Assembly (NCBI GenBank): GCA_036494815.1
Contig: DASXNV010000050.1
Location: forward strand, 1 to 64,000
DNA from: Poindextera sp036494815
Lineage (GTDB): Bacteria > Pseudomonadota > Alphaproteobacteria > Caulobacterales > Caulobacteraceae
Length of the DNA stretch: 64,000 bases
Direction of reading: 5' to 3'
Position numbers and translations under genes: made by a program. Below are positions 1 through 10,408 of the stretch, piece by piece. Within the stretch, counting starts at the first letter, position 1, and each line of letters opens with the position of its first letter. Under the pieces are notes generated by a model. It was given only the letters and a program-made list of their open reading frames with translations, was not told the DNA's origin and did not search any database.

Positions 1-1047
1 GAGCAACTTCGACTGGTGATCGGCGATCAGCGCGTCGATGACTTCGTCGAGTTCGCCCATCATCACCCGGTCGAGCTTGTAGAGCGTGAGGTTGATGCGG
101 TGATCGGTGAGGCGGCCTTGCGGGAAATTATAGGTGCGGATGCGCTCGGAGCGGTCGCCGGAGCCGACCTGACTTTTGCGGGCGTTGGCGCGGGCGGTGT
201 CCAGCGCCTCGCGCTGCTGGTCGTAGAGGCGCATCTTCAGCACCTTCATGGCCCGCGCGCGGTTCTGGTGCTGCGATTTTTCCGAGGAGGTCACGACGAT
301 GCCGCTGGGCATGTGGGTGATACGCACGGCCGAGTCGGTCTTGTTCACGTGCTGGCCGCCGGCGCCGCTGGAGCGGTAGGTGTCGATGCGCAGATCGGAA
401 TCGTTGATCTCAATCTCCACGTCCTCGACCTCGGGCAGCACAGCGACCGTCGCGGCGGACGTATGGATGCGGCCGCCAGCCTCTGTCTCGGGCACGCGCT
501 GCACCCGATGCACGCCGCTTTCGAACTTCAGCCGTCCGAACACCCCGTCGCCGGTGATCGAGGCGATGATTTCCTTATAGCCGCCGACCTCGCCCTCGGA
601 GACGCTGTCGATCTCGACCCGCCAGCCGTGGACCTGGGCGTAGCGCTGGTACATGCGGAAAAGGTCGCCGGCGAACAGGGCCGCCTCGTCGCCACCGGTG
701 CCCGCACGCACTTCCAGGATGGCCGAAGCGTTCTCGTCCTTGTCCTTGGGCGCCAGCAGCAGGGCCACGTCGCGCTCCAGCACCGGCAGGCGGTCCTTGA
801 GGGCGTCCAGCTCCTCGCGCGCCAGGGCGGCCATCTCCGTGTCGTCGGCGCGGCTCATGGCCTCCAGGTCGGGGGCCTCATCCCGCGCCCGTTCCAGGGC
901 CTGGACCGCGTCCACCACCGGCCGCAACTCAGCGTGCTCCTTGGACAGTTTGACGATCTCGCCCCCGTCGGTGGACGCGCCCATGCGCGCCTCCACCTCG
1001 CGAAAGCGTTCGAGAACCTGTTGCAGTCGAGCCTGGGGGAGTTGCAC
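1..1047 (-). CDS. prfA: peptide chain release factor 1 (3' end cut by window edge)
   Basis: Class I release factor that reads UAA and UAG in the ribosomal A site and triggers peptidyl-tRNA hydrolysis. The reverse-strand translation shows the N-terminal helical domain, the RF1 stop-recognition motif P-x-T (here PET, inside RVQRVPETE), and the catalytic GGQ loop (SGAGGQHVN). About 349 codons are present against a usual 355-360, so only the last few residues lie beyond the left edge. The GTG at 1047 is chosen because VQLPQARLQQVLERF looks like a normal RF1 N-terminus. The same frame stays open upstream to a TAG near 1133, and no strong ribosome binding site decides the start. The PxT motif distinguishes it from RF2. 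Confidence 0.95.
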   Translation of the reverse strand, partial: MQLPQARLQQVLERFREVEARMGASTDGGEIVKLSKEHAELRPVVDAVQALERARDEAPDLEAMSRADDTEMAALAREELDALKDRLPVLERDVALLLAPKDKDENASAILEVRAGTGGDEAALFAGDLFRMYQRYAQVHGWRVEIDSVSEGEVGGYKEIIASITGDGVFGRLKFESGVHRVQRVPETEAGGRIHTSAATVAVLPEVEDVEIEINDSDLRIDTYRSSGAGGQHVNKTDSAVRITHMPSGIVVTSSEKSQHQNRARAMKVLKMRLYDQQREALDTARANARKSQVGSGDRSERIRTYNFPQGRLTDHRINLTLYKLDRVMMGELDEVIDALIADHQSKLL

Positions 1048-1222
1048 GGAACAGCTTTGCGCCAAGAAGGGATCGGAAGCCGCTTCCTCTAACGCCAGCC
1101 GGCCCGAATGCCAAACGCGCGCCGAGGAGCGCTAGATCGCGCCGCCGCTCAGAACACGATCCGCCCCGATGGAATCGAAGCGGATCGCGCCCCTAAAGCG
1201 GCTGCGGATCTTTTCGCCGAGA

Positions 1223-3421
<2,199 letters not shown>

Positions 3422-3514
3422 GGTTTCCTCCGTCGGAAGCGAGCATTTTACGATCACATTACGACGATAGAGGGTCAGCTTTCATTGGACCAATCGATTA
3501 TAAAATGAATAAAT

Positions 3515-3529
3515 ATAGCCAAAATCTAT
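3515..3529. promoter_or_regulatory. OxyR-like half-site upstream of katG
   Basis: ATAG, seven bases, then CTAT. This is one of the two inverted-repeat units of the OxyR consensus. It lies about 95 bp upstream of the katG start in a locally AT-rich stretch. The second unit expected at 7-bp spacing is not seen on either side. OxyR control of katG is established in related bacteria. Assigning this exact site is inference. Confidence 0.4.
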
Positions 3530-3603
3530 AGCTCAACCGCGTCCGCCGTCAGTCGGCCGCGCAGATCGGCATAGAGGGCGATCTTGAGATCGCACCCCTG
3601 CCA

Positions 3604-3637
3604 CACCACCCGGCATGCGGGTCCGCACCGGGCGGTC
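3604..3637 (-). ncRNA. group II intron domain V-like hairpin
   Basis: The 34-nt minus-strand element folds as a 9-bp lower helix (ACCGCCCGG with CCGGGTGGT, one G-U pair), a two-base bulge on the 3' side, a 4-bp upper helix (TGCG/CGCA) and a four-base loop. This is the diagnostic geometry of group II domain V. A partial duplication of the 5' arm (ACCGCCCGTCGG) sits just before it and suggests decay. Confidence 0.7.
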
Positions 3638-3662
3638 CGACGGGCGGTTCGAGAAGTTGAGG

Positions 3663-3818
3663 TCATAAGAGACGGGGTACGCCCAGCGGGTCGGACCAGG
3701 CCAGAGTCAGGACGGCATTGAGGAGCATGCCGCTGTTGCGCCACCAGCGGCGGCTGTTGGCCGCCACCTGTCGCGCCACGTCGAGCTTAGCGCCTAACTT
3801 CGTCAGTTCCCGCTGCAT
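3663..3818 (-). pseudogene. C-terminal remnant of group II intron reverse transcriptase/maturase
   Basis: About 51 codons remain in frame, ending LGVPRLL and a TGA stop. The text RELTKLGAK ... ARQVAANSRRWWRNSGMLLN is the characteristic C-terminal maturase/DNA-binding end of bacterial group II intron-encoded proteins, which typically finish RQVAANARSWWRNS...LGVPRL. The reading frame meets a TGA about 18 bases before the ATG at 3818, and none of the reverse transcriptase palm motifs is present. It is therefore a decayed fragment. It lies directly upstream of the domain V hairpin, as expected in an intact intron. Confidence 0.8.
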
Positions 3819-4138
3819 GGCCGCAGCGCTCTTTCATTTCTCGCTCCGGCAGGGCGCCGTCGCCCTTTCAGGCGCAGGGCGAGATCTCCCCAGGTAAGAA
3901 CGCACTTCCTCACCGCACGACCGCTGAATCAACGCCGCTTCGCCTTGATCACGACAGCTTCGCGGACGCGTGCCCGCTCGCCCTGGTCGGCAGCGCCTCA
4001 TATCCAGTTCTTGTTCATCGGCCCGCAGCTTCGATCCACGCTCCCTCTCCACACTCGGTTGCGCTCACTTCGCTCGCCGTGACCAGCTCACGATGGGACT
4101 TTCACCCACAAGAATGCGCCCATGCTGGGCGCACCACG

Positions 4139-4172
4139 AAAAAGGGCGACGACCGGATCCGGTCGTCGCCCT
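4139..4172 (-). terminator. terminator of the 98-residue protein gene
   Basis: A perfect 12-bp stem (AGGGCGACGACC with its complement) closes a GGATCC loop and is followed on the minus strand by a short T run. It lies about 30 bp after the stop codon of the gene ending at 4204 and immediately before the group II intron 5' end. Confidence 0.85.
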
Positions 4173-4203
4173 CGATCGATCCGGATGGATCGAAATCTAA
4201 AAC

Positions 4204-4500
4204 TTAAGCGCGGCCGCCCGTGAAGGGGAACGAGCCGAAGGCGCCGGCCTTGACGCTGCCGTTGAGGGTGTCGCCCTCGACCTTGCCGGTGAATTCCAGG
4301 GTCATGGGGAACGGGGTGGTGATCGAGTTCGACCAGGTCACCGTGTCGCCATCGACCTTGCCATTGACGATCGGCTGGGTGTTGCCCTGCGCGCTTTGGG
4401 TGCCGGTGAGGGTGGCGCCATCGGCGGCCAGGGTCAGGGTGCTGGGCTGGGCGCCCATGGGCGAATTGACCGTGATATTCCAGGTGCCGTCGACGGACAT
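4204..4500 (-). CDS. small hypothetical beta-rich protein
   Basis: 98 residues with no signal peptide or membrane segment. The sequence alternates short strands and Gly/Thr turns (GTWNITVNSPMG, TLTLAADGATLTG, GDTVTWSNSI, TLEFTGKVEGDTLNG), which suggests a small beta-barrel or beta-sandwich. I do not recognise a named family. The start is well supported by AAGGAGG five bases before ATG. The gene has its own terminator and looks monocistronic. A short lipocalin-like or calycin-like fold is possible but unproven. Confidence 0.75.
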   Translation of the reverse strand: MSVDGTWNITVNSPMGAQPSTLTLAADGATLTGTQSAQGNTQPIVNGKVDGDTVTWSNSITTPFPMTLEFTGKVEGDTLNGSVKAGAFGSFPFTGGRA

Positions 4501-4588
4501 AGGATCCTCCTTGTTGAGCCGGCTTGCTTTCAGGCGGCGCGATCTAAACAGTGTTTAGCGATGGGATGCAAGCCTGTCGCCGCGCCGC

Positions 4589-5731
4589 CTATTCGGCGGC
4601 CTGCAACGCCTTGGCTTCTTCGGCCTGCAGTTCCGCAGCCCGGGTTTCGACCAGCTCGACGATGTGTTCGATCATATGCTCGTTGTCCATCTTATGGTGG
4701 GCCTTGCCCGCCTGATAGACCATGCCCGAACCCTTGCCGCCGCCGGTGAAGCCGATGTCGGTGAACAGGGCCTCGCCCGGGCCGTTGACCACGCAGCCGA
4801 TGATCGACAGCGACATGGGCGTGGCGATGTGGGCCAGTCGCTCTTCCAACGCCTCCACCGTCTTGATGACGTTGAAACCCTGCCGCGCGCAGGAAGGGCA
4901 GGCGATGATGTTGACCCCGCGGTGGCGCAGGCCCAGCGACTTGAGGATATCGAATCCGACCTTGATCTCCTCCACCGGATCTGCGGCCAGGGAGACGCGG
5001 ATGGTGTCGCCGATACCGGCCCACAGCATCGAGCCCATGCCGATCGAAGACTTGATGGTGCCGGCGCGCAATGGGCCAGCCTCCGTCACGCCCAGGTGCA
5101 GCGGACAATCGATGGCCTCGGCCAATTGCTGATAGGCGGCCACGGTGAGGAAAGGGTCTGAGGCCTTCACGCTGATCTTGAATTCGTGGAAATCGTGATC
5201 TTGCAGGATCTTGGCGTGGTTGAGCGCGCTTTCCACCATGGCTTCCGGGCAGGGCTCGCCGTAGCGCTCCAACAGCTCCCGCTCCAGAGAGCCGGCATTG
5301 ACGCCGATACGCATGGAGCAGCCATAGTCGCGGGCGGCCTGCACCACATCGCGCACCCGCGAGGCGGAACCGATATTGCCGGGATTGATGCGCAGGCAGG
5401 CCGCGCCCGCCTGGGCCGCCTCGATGCCGCGCTTGTAGTGAAAGTGGATATCCGCCACCAACGGCACCTTGGCCGCCTTGGCGATGATCTTGAACGCCGC
5501 CGTGGACTCCTCGTCCGGGCAGGAGACGCGGACGATGTCGGCGCCGGCCTCCTCCAGTTCGCGGATCTGGCCGATGGTGGCGTTGGCGTCGGCCGTGACC
5601 GTGTTGGTCATCGACTGGACGGTGATCGGCGCATCGCCGCCCACCTCGACGGAGCCCACGCGAATCTTGCGGCTCTTGCGGCGTTCGATGGCCCGCCAGG
5701 GGCGCACGTGGGTGTGATCTTGTGCGGTCAT
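4589..5731 (-). CDS. ispG: 4-hydroxy-3-methylbut-2-en-1-yl diphosphate synthase
   Basis: Penultimate enzyme of the MEP isoprenoid pathway. It converts ME-cPP to HMBPP using a 4Fe-4S cluster and an external electron donor. 380 residues, normal for the bacterial two-domain form. The N-terminal TIM barrel carries VQSMTNT, the DIHFHY segment and LRINPGNIG. The C-terminal cluster domain has CPSC plus IGCVVNGPGE, giving three cysteines and the glutamate that ligate the cluster. It lies 66 bp downstream of the RodZ-like gene on the same strand. A rodZ-ispG pairing is common in proteobacteria. Confidence 0.97.
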   Translation of the reverse strand: MTAQDHTHVRPWRAIERRKSRKIRVGSVEVGGDAPITVQSMTNTVTADANATIGQIRELEEAGADIVRVSCPDEESTAAFKIIAKAAKVPLVADIHFHYKRGIEAAQAGAACLRINPGNIGSASRVRDVVQAARDYGCSMRIGVNAGSLERELLERYGEPCPEAMVESALNHAKILQDHDFHEFKISVKASDPFLTVAAYQQLAEAIDCPLHLGVTEAGPLRAGTIKSSIGMGSMLWAGIGDTIRVSLAADPVEEIKVGFDILKSLGLRHRGVNIIACPSCARQGFNVIKTVEALEERLAHIATPMSLSIIGCVVNGPGEALFTDIGFTGGGKGSGMVYQAGKAHHKMDNEHMIEHIVELVETRAAELQAEEAKALQAAE

Positions 5732-5797
5732 GATAGGCCTAAGTTAAGCGGTTTGGCCTTTTCACCCAAGAGCGTGGCGAAATTTTTGCTGAGCCGA

Positions 5798-6790
5798 TCA
5801 GTTGGCGAGGTCGGCGACCTGGGCCTTGGCGGCCTGCATCGGACCTTTGAGCACCCCGCCAACGAAGAGATCGAAGGCGTCGGGCTGGGACACGTCGATG
5901 GTCAGGCCCTTGATCAGCGGCGCGCGATAGGCCTGGCCGGCTGACAGCAGGCGGGCGAAATAGACCGAGCCATCGGCGCCATGGATGGTGATCGAGGCCG
6001 CGCGCCGGGCCTGCAGGATCACCGCCGGCTGTTGCGCCGAGACGCCGAACACAGTTCCTCCGGGCGTGAAGGGCGAGCCCACCGGGGCGACCGCCTGCAC
6101 GCCCGCCGCGGCCGCCTGGGCTTCGGTCAGTTGGCCGGCGGCGCTGGCGGCGGTGTCGTTGACGCTGGACAGCTGCTGCTCCAGGCCGGGCGTGACGTAA
6201 GGCTTGGGCGTGGTCGATTCCTGCGGCGGCGGCAAGGGCGCGCCAAGCTTCACCGGGCCCTGATCACCCCCGCTGGGGGTCTTGGGCGCCGGCCCGCTGT
6301 CGGCGATGACGGGCGGCGGCGGCGCGGCCATGATCATCGCCCGCTGGGCCACGTTCCACAAAACGATGCCCGTGACCACAATAGCGCCGCAGATCCCAAC
6401 CAGCACCAGACGCGGATCGCGCTCCCGCGACACGCCCACCGGGGCATGTAACGGCTGCTCGTTCTCCGGCGCATCTCGACGAAAGCGCATGACGGCCTGC
6501 TCGGTATCCAGGCCCAGGGCGTCGGCATAGGCGCGCACATAGCCGATAGCAAAGGGGCGCGACGGCAGTTGGTCCACCCGCATCTCTTCCACGGCCAGCA
6601 GGTATTGTCTGCGAATACGGGTGCTCAGAGCCAGATCGGCCAGGTCGAGCCCGCGGAATTCTCTAATAGTGCGCAAAGCGGCGCCAAGATTCGGCCCGTC
6701 GCCAAGTCCTGGCGCGTGGACAACTCGATCCTGATCAGGCTGCCAAGAGAGATTCAAGTCCGTTGTAACCGCGCCCGTGTCCAGCGGCAT
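5798..6790 (-). CDS. RodZ-like helix-turn-helix membrane protein
   Basis: 330 residues. Residues about 30-100 form the cytoplasmic HTH domain typical of RodZ (LGAALRTIREFRGLDLADLALSTRI ... YLLAVEE), where RodZ meets the actin MreB. A single transmembrane helix follows (LVLVGICGAIVVTGIVLWNV), then a Pro/Gln-rich periplasmic linker and a C-terminal beta domain of the DUF4115 type (VILQARRAASITIHGADG). This is the standard cell-shape RodZ architecture, and the position before ispG supports it. GGAGGTG lies about 10 bases before the ATG. Length and order fit RodZ. The symbol is left blank because related HTH membrane proteins exist. Confidence 0.8.
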   Translation of the reverse strand: MPLDTGAVTTDLNLSWQPDQDRVVHAPGLGDGPNLGAALRTIREFRGLDLADLALSTRIRRQYLLAVEEMRVDQLPSRPFAIGYVRAYADALGLDTEQAVMRFRRDAPENEQPLHAPVGVSRERDPRLVLVGICGAIVVTGIVLWNVAQRAMIMAAPPPPVIADSGPAPKTPSGGDQGPVKLGAPLPPPQESTTPKPYVTPGLEQQLSSVNDTAASAAGQLTEAQAAAAGVQAVAPVGSPFTPGGTVFGVSAQQPAVILQARRAASITIHGADGSVYFARLLSAGQAYRAPLIKGLTIDVSQPDAFDLFVGGVLKGPMQAAKAQVADLAN

Positions 6791-6916
6791 GGCTACCTAC
6801 ACCTCCCATACGATGCGGCGCCAGCCTCGCAACCACGCCACGCTAAAACCCCTAAGATTTTGTAACCGCAACAGAATATTGCGTCAATAAACCGTGTGAC
6901 CACGTCACATAATCTT

Positions 6917-9214
6917 CTAGATCGACACTGAAAGTTTCCGCGCAAGGGTTTCGACCTCACTTCTGACCGTTCCGGAGGCGCCCTTGAGTAAACTCAAGAC
7001 ACCGCGCTGCGCAGCTTCCCGGTCGCAGGACAAAACCATGCGCTTGACCGGTCCGATTCCGCTGGGCGGCATAGACAGCTGCTCATAGCCCAGAGCAATA
7101 AGCACAAAAGCCTCCAGCGGTCGCCCGGCCATCTCGCCGCAGACCGAAACCGGGGTGCCGCTGTCGGCGCACGCCTGCTGGATAGAACTCAGCGCCCTCA
7201 GCGCCGGCGGGGACAGGGGATCATAGCGGTCGGCCACCCGCGGATTGCCGCGATCGGCGGCGAACATGTACTGCATCAGATCGTTGGTGCCGATGGAGAC
7301 GAAATCGGTCATCGGCAGCAGGGCGTCCAGGTGCCAGATCAGGGACGGCGCCTCGATCATGGCCCCCACCCGAAGATTCGCGGGGGACGGACGGCCCCGC
7401 CGCACGGCCCAGGCGACTTCGTGATCCACCAGGGCCCGCGCCGCGCGGAATTCATCCACGCTGGCCACCAGCGGGAACATCACCCGCAGCTCGCGCCCCC
7501 GCGCGGCGGCGATCAGGGCCCGCAACTGCAGGCGCATCAGCGCGGGCCGGTCCAGGCCCATGCGAATGGCGCGCCAGCCCAGGGCCGGGTTGTCCTCGCG
7601 GTCGGCCTCCAGATAGGGCAGCACCTTGTCGCCCCCCAGGTCCAGGGTGCGGAAAGTCACCGGCATGCCATCGGCGGCGTCCAGCACCCGCTCATAAAGC
7701 TGGGTCTGGGCGTTGAACCGCGGCAGCTCCTCGGCGACCATGAACTGGAACTCGGTGCGGAACAGGCCGATGCCCTCGGCCCCAGTCTCCTTCAGGATAT
7801 CCAGGTCCACCGCCAGGCCGGCGTTCATCAACAGGGTGATCTTGGCCCCGTCGCGGGTGAAGGCGGGGGTGTCGCGCAGGCGGGCGAATTCGGCCAAGCG
7901 CTGAGCGCGCACGGTGAGGCGGGCGTTGAGCGCGGCCACCACATCGGGGCGCGGGCGCAGGAACGCCTCGCCGCTCTCGGCGTCGACGATCACCTTGTCG
8001 CCCTGGGAAATCCGATCGCGCAGGCCGGCCAGCCGTCCTACGCAAGGGATCTCCAGCGCCCGAGCGACGATGCCGGCATGGCTGGCGGTGGAGCCTTCCT
8101 CCAGCAGGATGCCCTTCAGCCGGCCGCGGTCATATTCCAGGATATCGGCGGGGCCGAGATTACGAGCGATCAGGATGGCGTCGCCGGGTAATTCCCGCTT
8201 GGCGGCCCCGTCGACCCCACCGGCCAGGTGGCGCAACAGGCGGTCGTTCAGATCCTCCAGGTCGTGCAGGCGTTCGCGCAGATAGGCGTCGCGGGCCTGG
8301 CCCAGCCGCGCGCGATGTTCGGAGCGCACCCGCTCCACCGCCGCCTCCGCCGTCAGGCCCGAACGCACCGCCTCCAGCAGCGAGCGGTTCCAGCCCCGGT
8401 CGTGGGCGAACATGCGATAGGTTTCCAGGACCTCGAACGAGGCGCCCACCAATCCGTGCTGGCCCTCCAGCATCTGGTCGATCTGCATTTGCAGGGCGGC
8501 GGTGGCCTCGTTCAGCCGCTTTTCCTCGGCTACCGGATCGTCGCTCAGCAGCTGTTCGGTGGCCACCGGGGCCTCGTGAAGTACGGCGGTGCCGAAGGCC
8601 AGGCCCTCGGCGAATTTCACACCCTTCAGCCGCTCGGGCTTGTTGGGCGCGATCTCCACGTCCTTGAACGGCCCCTGGGCCTGCAGTTCGCCCCCGGCCA
8701 CCATCTCGGCCAGGACCATGGCGATGATCTGCAGGTCCTCGACCTCTTCCTCGGAATAGACCCGCTCGGTGCGGTTCTGCACCACCAGGACGCCGATGGT
8801 CCGTCCGCCGCGCAGCAGGGGCACGCCGAGGAAGGCGTGATAGGGATCTTCCCCGGTCTCCGGCCGATAGGAAAAGGCCGGGTGGTTAGGCGCGTCCGAC
8901 AGGGTCAGGGGCCGGCCCAGGCGCACGATCTCGCCCACCAGGCCCTCACCGGGCTGCAGGCGGGTGACGTGCACGGCCGTGGGGCTCAGGCCCTCGGTGG
9001 CGAACAGTTCCAGATCCCCGGCCGCGCGCCGCAGATAGAGAGAGCAGACCTCGGCCACCATCGAGCCGGCGATGATGCGCACGGCCATGTCCAGGCGCGC
9101 CTGCACCGGCCCGCCGCCGGCCATGGATTCACGGATCTGCCGCAGCAGGCTGCGCGGTCCCCGAATGCCCAGGCCGATCGACATCTGCGGTTTGGTTCCC
9201 CCCGGTTGAGCCAT
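6917..9214 (-). CDS. ptsP: phosphoenolpyruvate-protein phosphotransferase PtsP (EI-Ntr)
   Basis: 765 residues. First enzyme of the nitrogen-related phosphotransferase system, taking phosphate from PEP and passing it to NPr. The N-terminal 170 residues form a GAF sensor domain. The swivelling histidine domain follows, with the phosphorylated His in GSTASHAGIVAR. The C-terminal PEP-binding barrel has GIGLFRTEFQFM, EAPSLIWHLD, SIGTNDLMQYMFA and the catalytic cysteine in VCGEMAGRP. The GAF domain separates it from carbohydrate EI. ATG 9214 is used, although ATG at codon 11 (MSIGLG) is also possible because neither has a strong ribosome site. Confidence 0.95.
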   Translation of the reverse strand: MAQPGGTKPQMSIGLGIRGPRSLLRQIRESMAGGGPVQARLDMAVRIIAGSMVAEVCSLYLRRAAGDLELFATEGLSPTAVHVTRLQPGEGLVGEIVRLGRPLTLSDAPNHPAFSYRPETGEDPYHAFLGVPLLRGGRTIGVLVVQNRTERVYSEEEVEDLQIIAMVLAEMVAGGELQAQGPFKDVEIAPNKPERLKGVKFAEGLAFGTAVLHEAPVATEQLLSDDPVAEEKRLNEATAALQMQIDQMLEGQHGLVGASFEVLETYRMFAHDRGWNRSLLEAVRSGLTAEAAVERVRSEHRARLGQARDAYLRERLHDLEDLNDRLLRHLAGGVDGAAKRELPGDAILIARNLGPADILEYDRGRLKGILLEEGSTASHAGIVARALEIPCVGRLAGLRDRISQGDKVIVDAESGEAFLRPRPDVVAALNARLTVRAQRLAEFARLRDTPAFTRDGAKITLLMNAGLAVDLDILKETGAEGIGLFRTEFQFMVAEELPRFNAQTQLYERVLDAADGMPVTFRTLDLGGDKVLPYLEADREDNPALGWRAIRMGLDRPALMRLQLRALIAAARGRELRVMFPLVASVDEFRAARALVDHEVAWAVRRGRPSPANLRVGAMIEAPSLIWHLDALLPMTDFVSIGTNDLMQYMFAADRGNPRVADRYDPLSPPALRALSSIQQACADSGTPVSVCGEMAGRPLEAFVLIALGYEQLSMPPSGIGPVKRMVLSCDREAAQRGVLSLLKGASGTVRSEVETLARKLSVSI

Positions 9215-9641
9215 GCTCGCCGTCCGCCCTACCTAACGGAATGGAGGCTGACGGGCAATTTTATGCGCCGCCTAGCGAAAAGTTTTGCAACACCCTGCGG
9301 CCAAATCGCGGCCCGAGGGTCAAGTCCCTGCAAATGCGCCCAAATAGCCGCAGATGGCGCCCGTCAGCCGCCGTTCAAATCCTTCTGAATTGACAGAGCC
9401 ACGCTCCACCCCCTGTGGATCAGCCCCCGGGCCAAGGCCAGCGAGTCGCCTGCGGCCGACTGCGGGGCCGAGGCGCCCCATGCCGGAAAAAGCGGCGCCG
9501 GCAGGCGGCCGATCAGGTTCTGGATCTGACCGCCCCGGACCCGCCTGTGCCGCCCGACGCCGCGCCCGCGGCGTCGATTGACATAACGCCGTAATGCGGC
9601 AATCTCCCCGGCGCGGTTCCATAGACTTGGGGGAAGTCGAA
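9215..9641. other. intergenic region between divergent ptsP and membrane protein gene
   Basis: 427 bp without a supported gene. It must hold the ptsP promoter on the minus strand and that of the membrane protein on the plus strand. A TTGACA at about 9578 could be a -35 element for the rightward gene, but no matching -10 is convincing. I see no repeat or RNA gene. Confidence 0.4.
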
Positions 9642-10397
9642 ATGGTGTCGATTACGGCCGGCGCCGCGCGCGCCGCGCGCCCCACCTTCTACGTCTGGAT
9701 GTCCGCGGCCTTCATCCTGATCGCGTTCGGGGGGTTTGTGCCCACCTATTGGGCCAAGCTGGCCAGCGGCACGTTCACCGGCCATCCGATCACCCAGATT
9801 CATGGGGCGTTGTTCTTCAGCTGGACCCTGTTTTACTTCTTCCAGACCTGGCTGGTGGCCAGCGGTCGCACGCTCGATCACCGGACCTGGGGCGTCGCCG
9901 GCGTTTCGCTGGCCACGGCCATGGGCATCACCATCGTCCTGGCGGCGATCAACGCCATCAAGGTCGGCGAGGCGATCGGCATGGGCGACGCGGCCCGGCG
10001 CTTCTCCGTGGTGCCGCTGACCGCCCTGGTGGTTTTCACCGGCCTATTCGCGGCGGCGATCTGCAACACCAAGCGGCCTGAGGTCCACAAGCGGCTGATG
10101 ATCCTGCTGATGATCCCGCTGATGCACGCCGCCACGGCGCGCATCTTCATGACCCTGTTCTCGCCGCCCGGCGCGGTCGGCCCGCCGCCGGTGATCGTGG
10201 CCGTGCCGCCGGGGTTGCTGGTCTGCGTCCTGGGCGTGGCCGCCATGGCCTATGACTGGCGCACGCGTGGGCGGGTGCACCCGGTCTATCTGATCGGCGT
10301 GCCGCTGATGGCCCTGTACATCGTCGCCCTCGTGCCGATCGGCAATTCTGCGCCGTGGATGGCGATCGCCAAGGCGGTGGAGTCGCTGACGGGTTGA
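9642..10397 (+). CDS. seven-helix integral membrane protein of unknown function
   Basis: About 251 residues from ATG at 9642, which has a GGGGAA site seven bases upstream. An in-frame ATG at 9594 lacks one. Seven hydrophobic helices can be traced, including FYVWMSAAFILIAFGGF, HGALFFSWTLFYFF, AGVSLATAMGITIVLA, PLTALVVFTGLFAAAI, LMILLMIPLMHAATA, VPPGLLVCVLGVAAMA and YLIGVPLMALYIVAL. Conserved-looking histidines (HGALF, DHRTW, HKRL, MHAAT) could bind haem or metal, as in small membrane redox proteins. I do not recognise a characterised family. It converges on lysC with an 11-bp gap. Confidence 0.8.
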   Translation: MVSITAGAARAARPTFYVWMSAAFILIAFGGFVPTYWAKLASGTFTGHPITQIHGALFFSWTLFYFFQTWLVASGRTLDHRTWGVAGVSLATAMGITIVLAAINAIKVGEAIGMGDAARRFSVVPLTALVVFTGLFAAAICNTKRPEVHKRLMILLMIPLMHAATARIFMTLFSPPGAVGPPPVIVAVPPGLLVCVLGVAAMAYDWRTRGRVHPVYLIGVPLMALYIVALVPIGNSAPWMAIAKAVESLTG

Positions 10398-10408
10398 GCG
10401 GCCGCCCC

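Larger units (their letters stand above)
3571..4134 (-). mobile_element. internally deleted group II intron remnant
   Basis: Read on the minus strand, it begins with GTGCG, the group II 5' consensus, at 4134. It continues through about 260-300 nt resembling intron domain I, with a GGGTGAAAGTCCC-type element and ACTGGATATGAGGC. It then passes abruptly into the last ~50 codons of an intron-encoded reverse transcriptase/maturase (3663-3818), a 34-nt domain V hairpin (3604-3637) and a domain VI-like hairpin ending in AT at about 3571. Most of the reverse transcriptase frame and domains II-IV are missing, so it cannot move by itself. The 5' end sits four bases after the T-tract of the small gene's terminator, a known target preference of some bacterial group II introns. 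The ends are inferred from consensus, not from an alignment. Confidence 0.75.
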
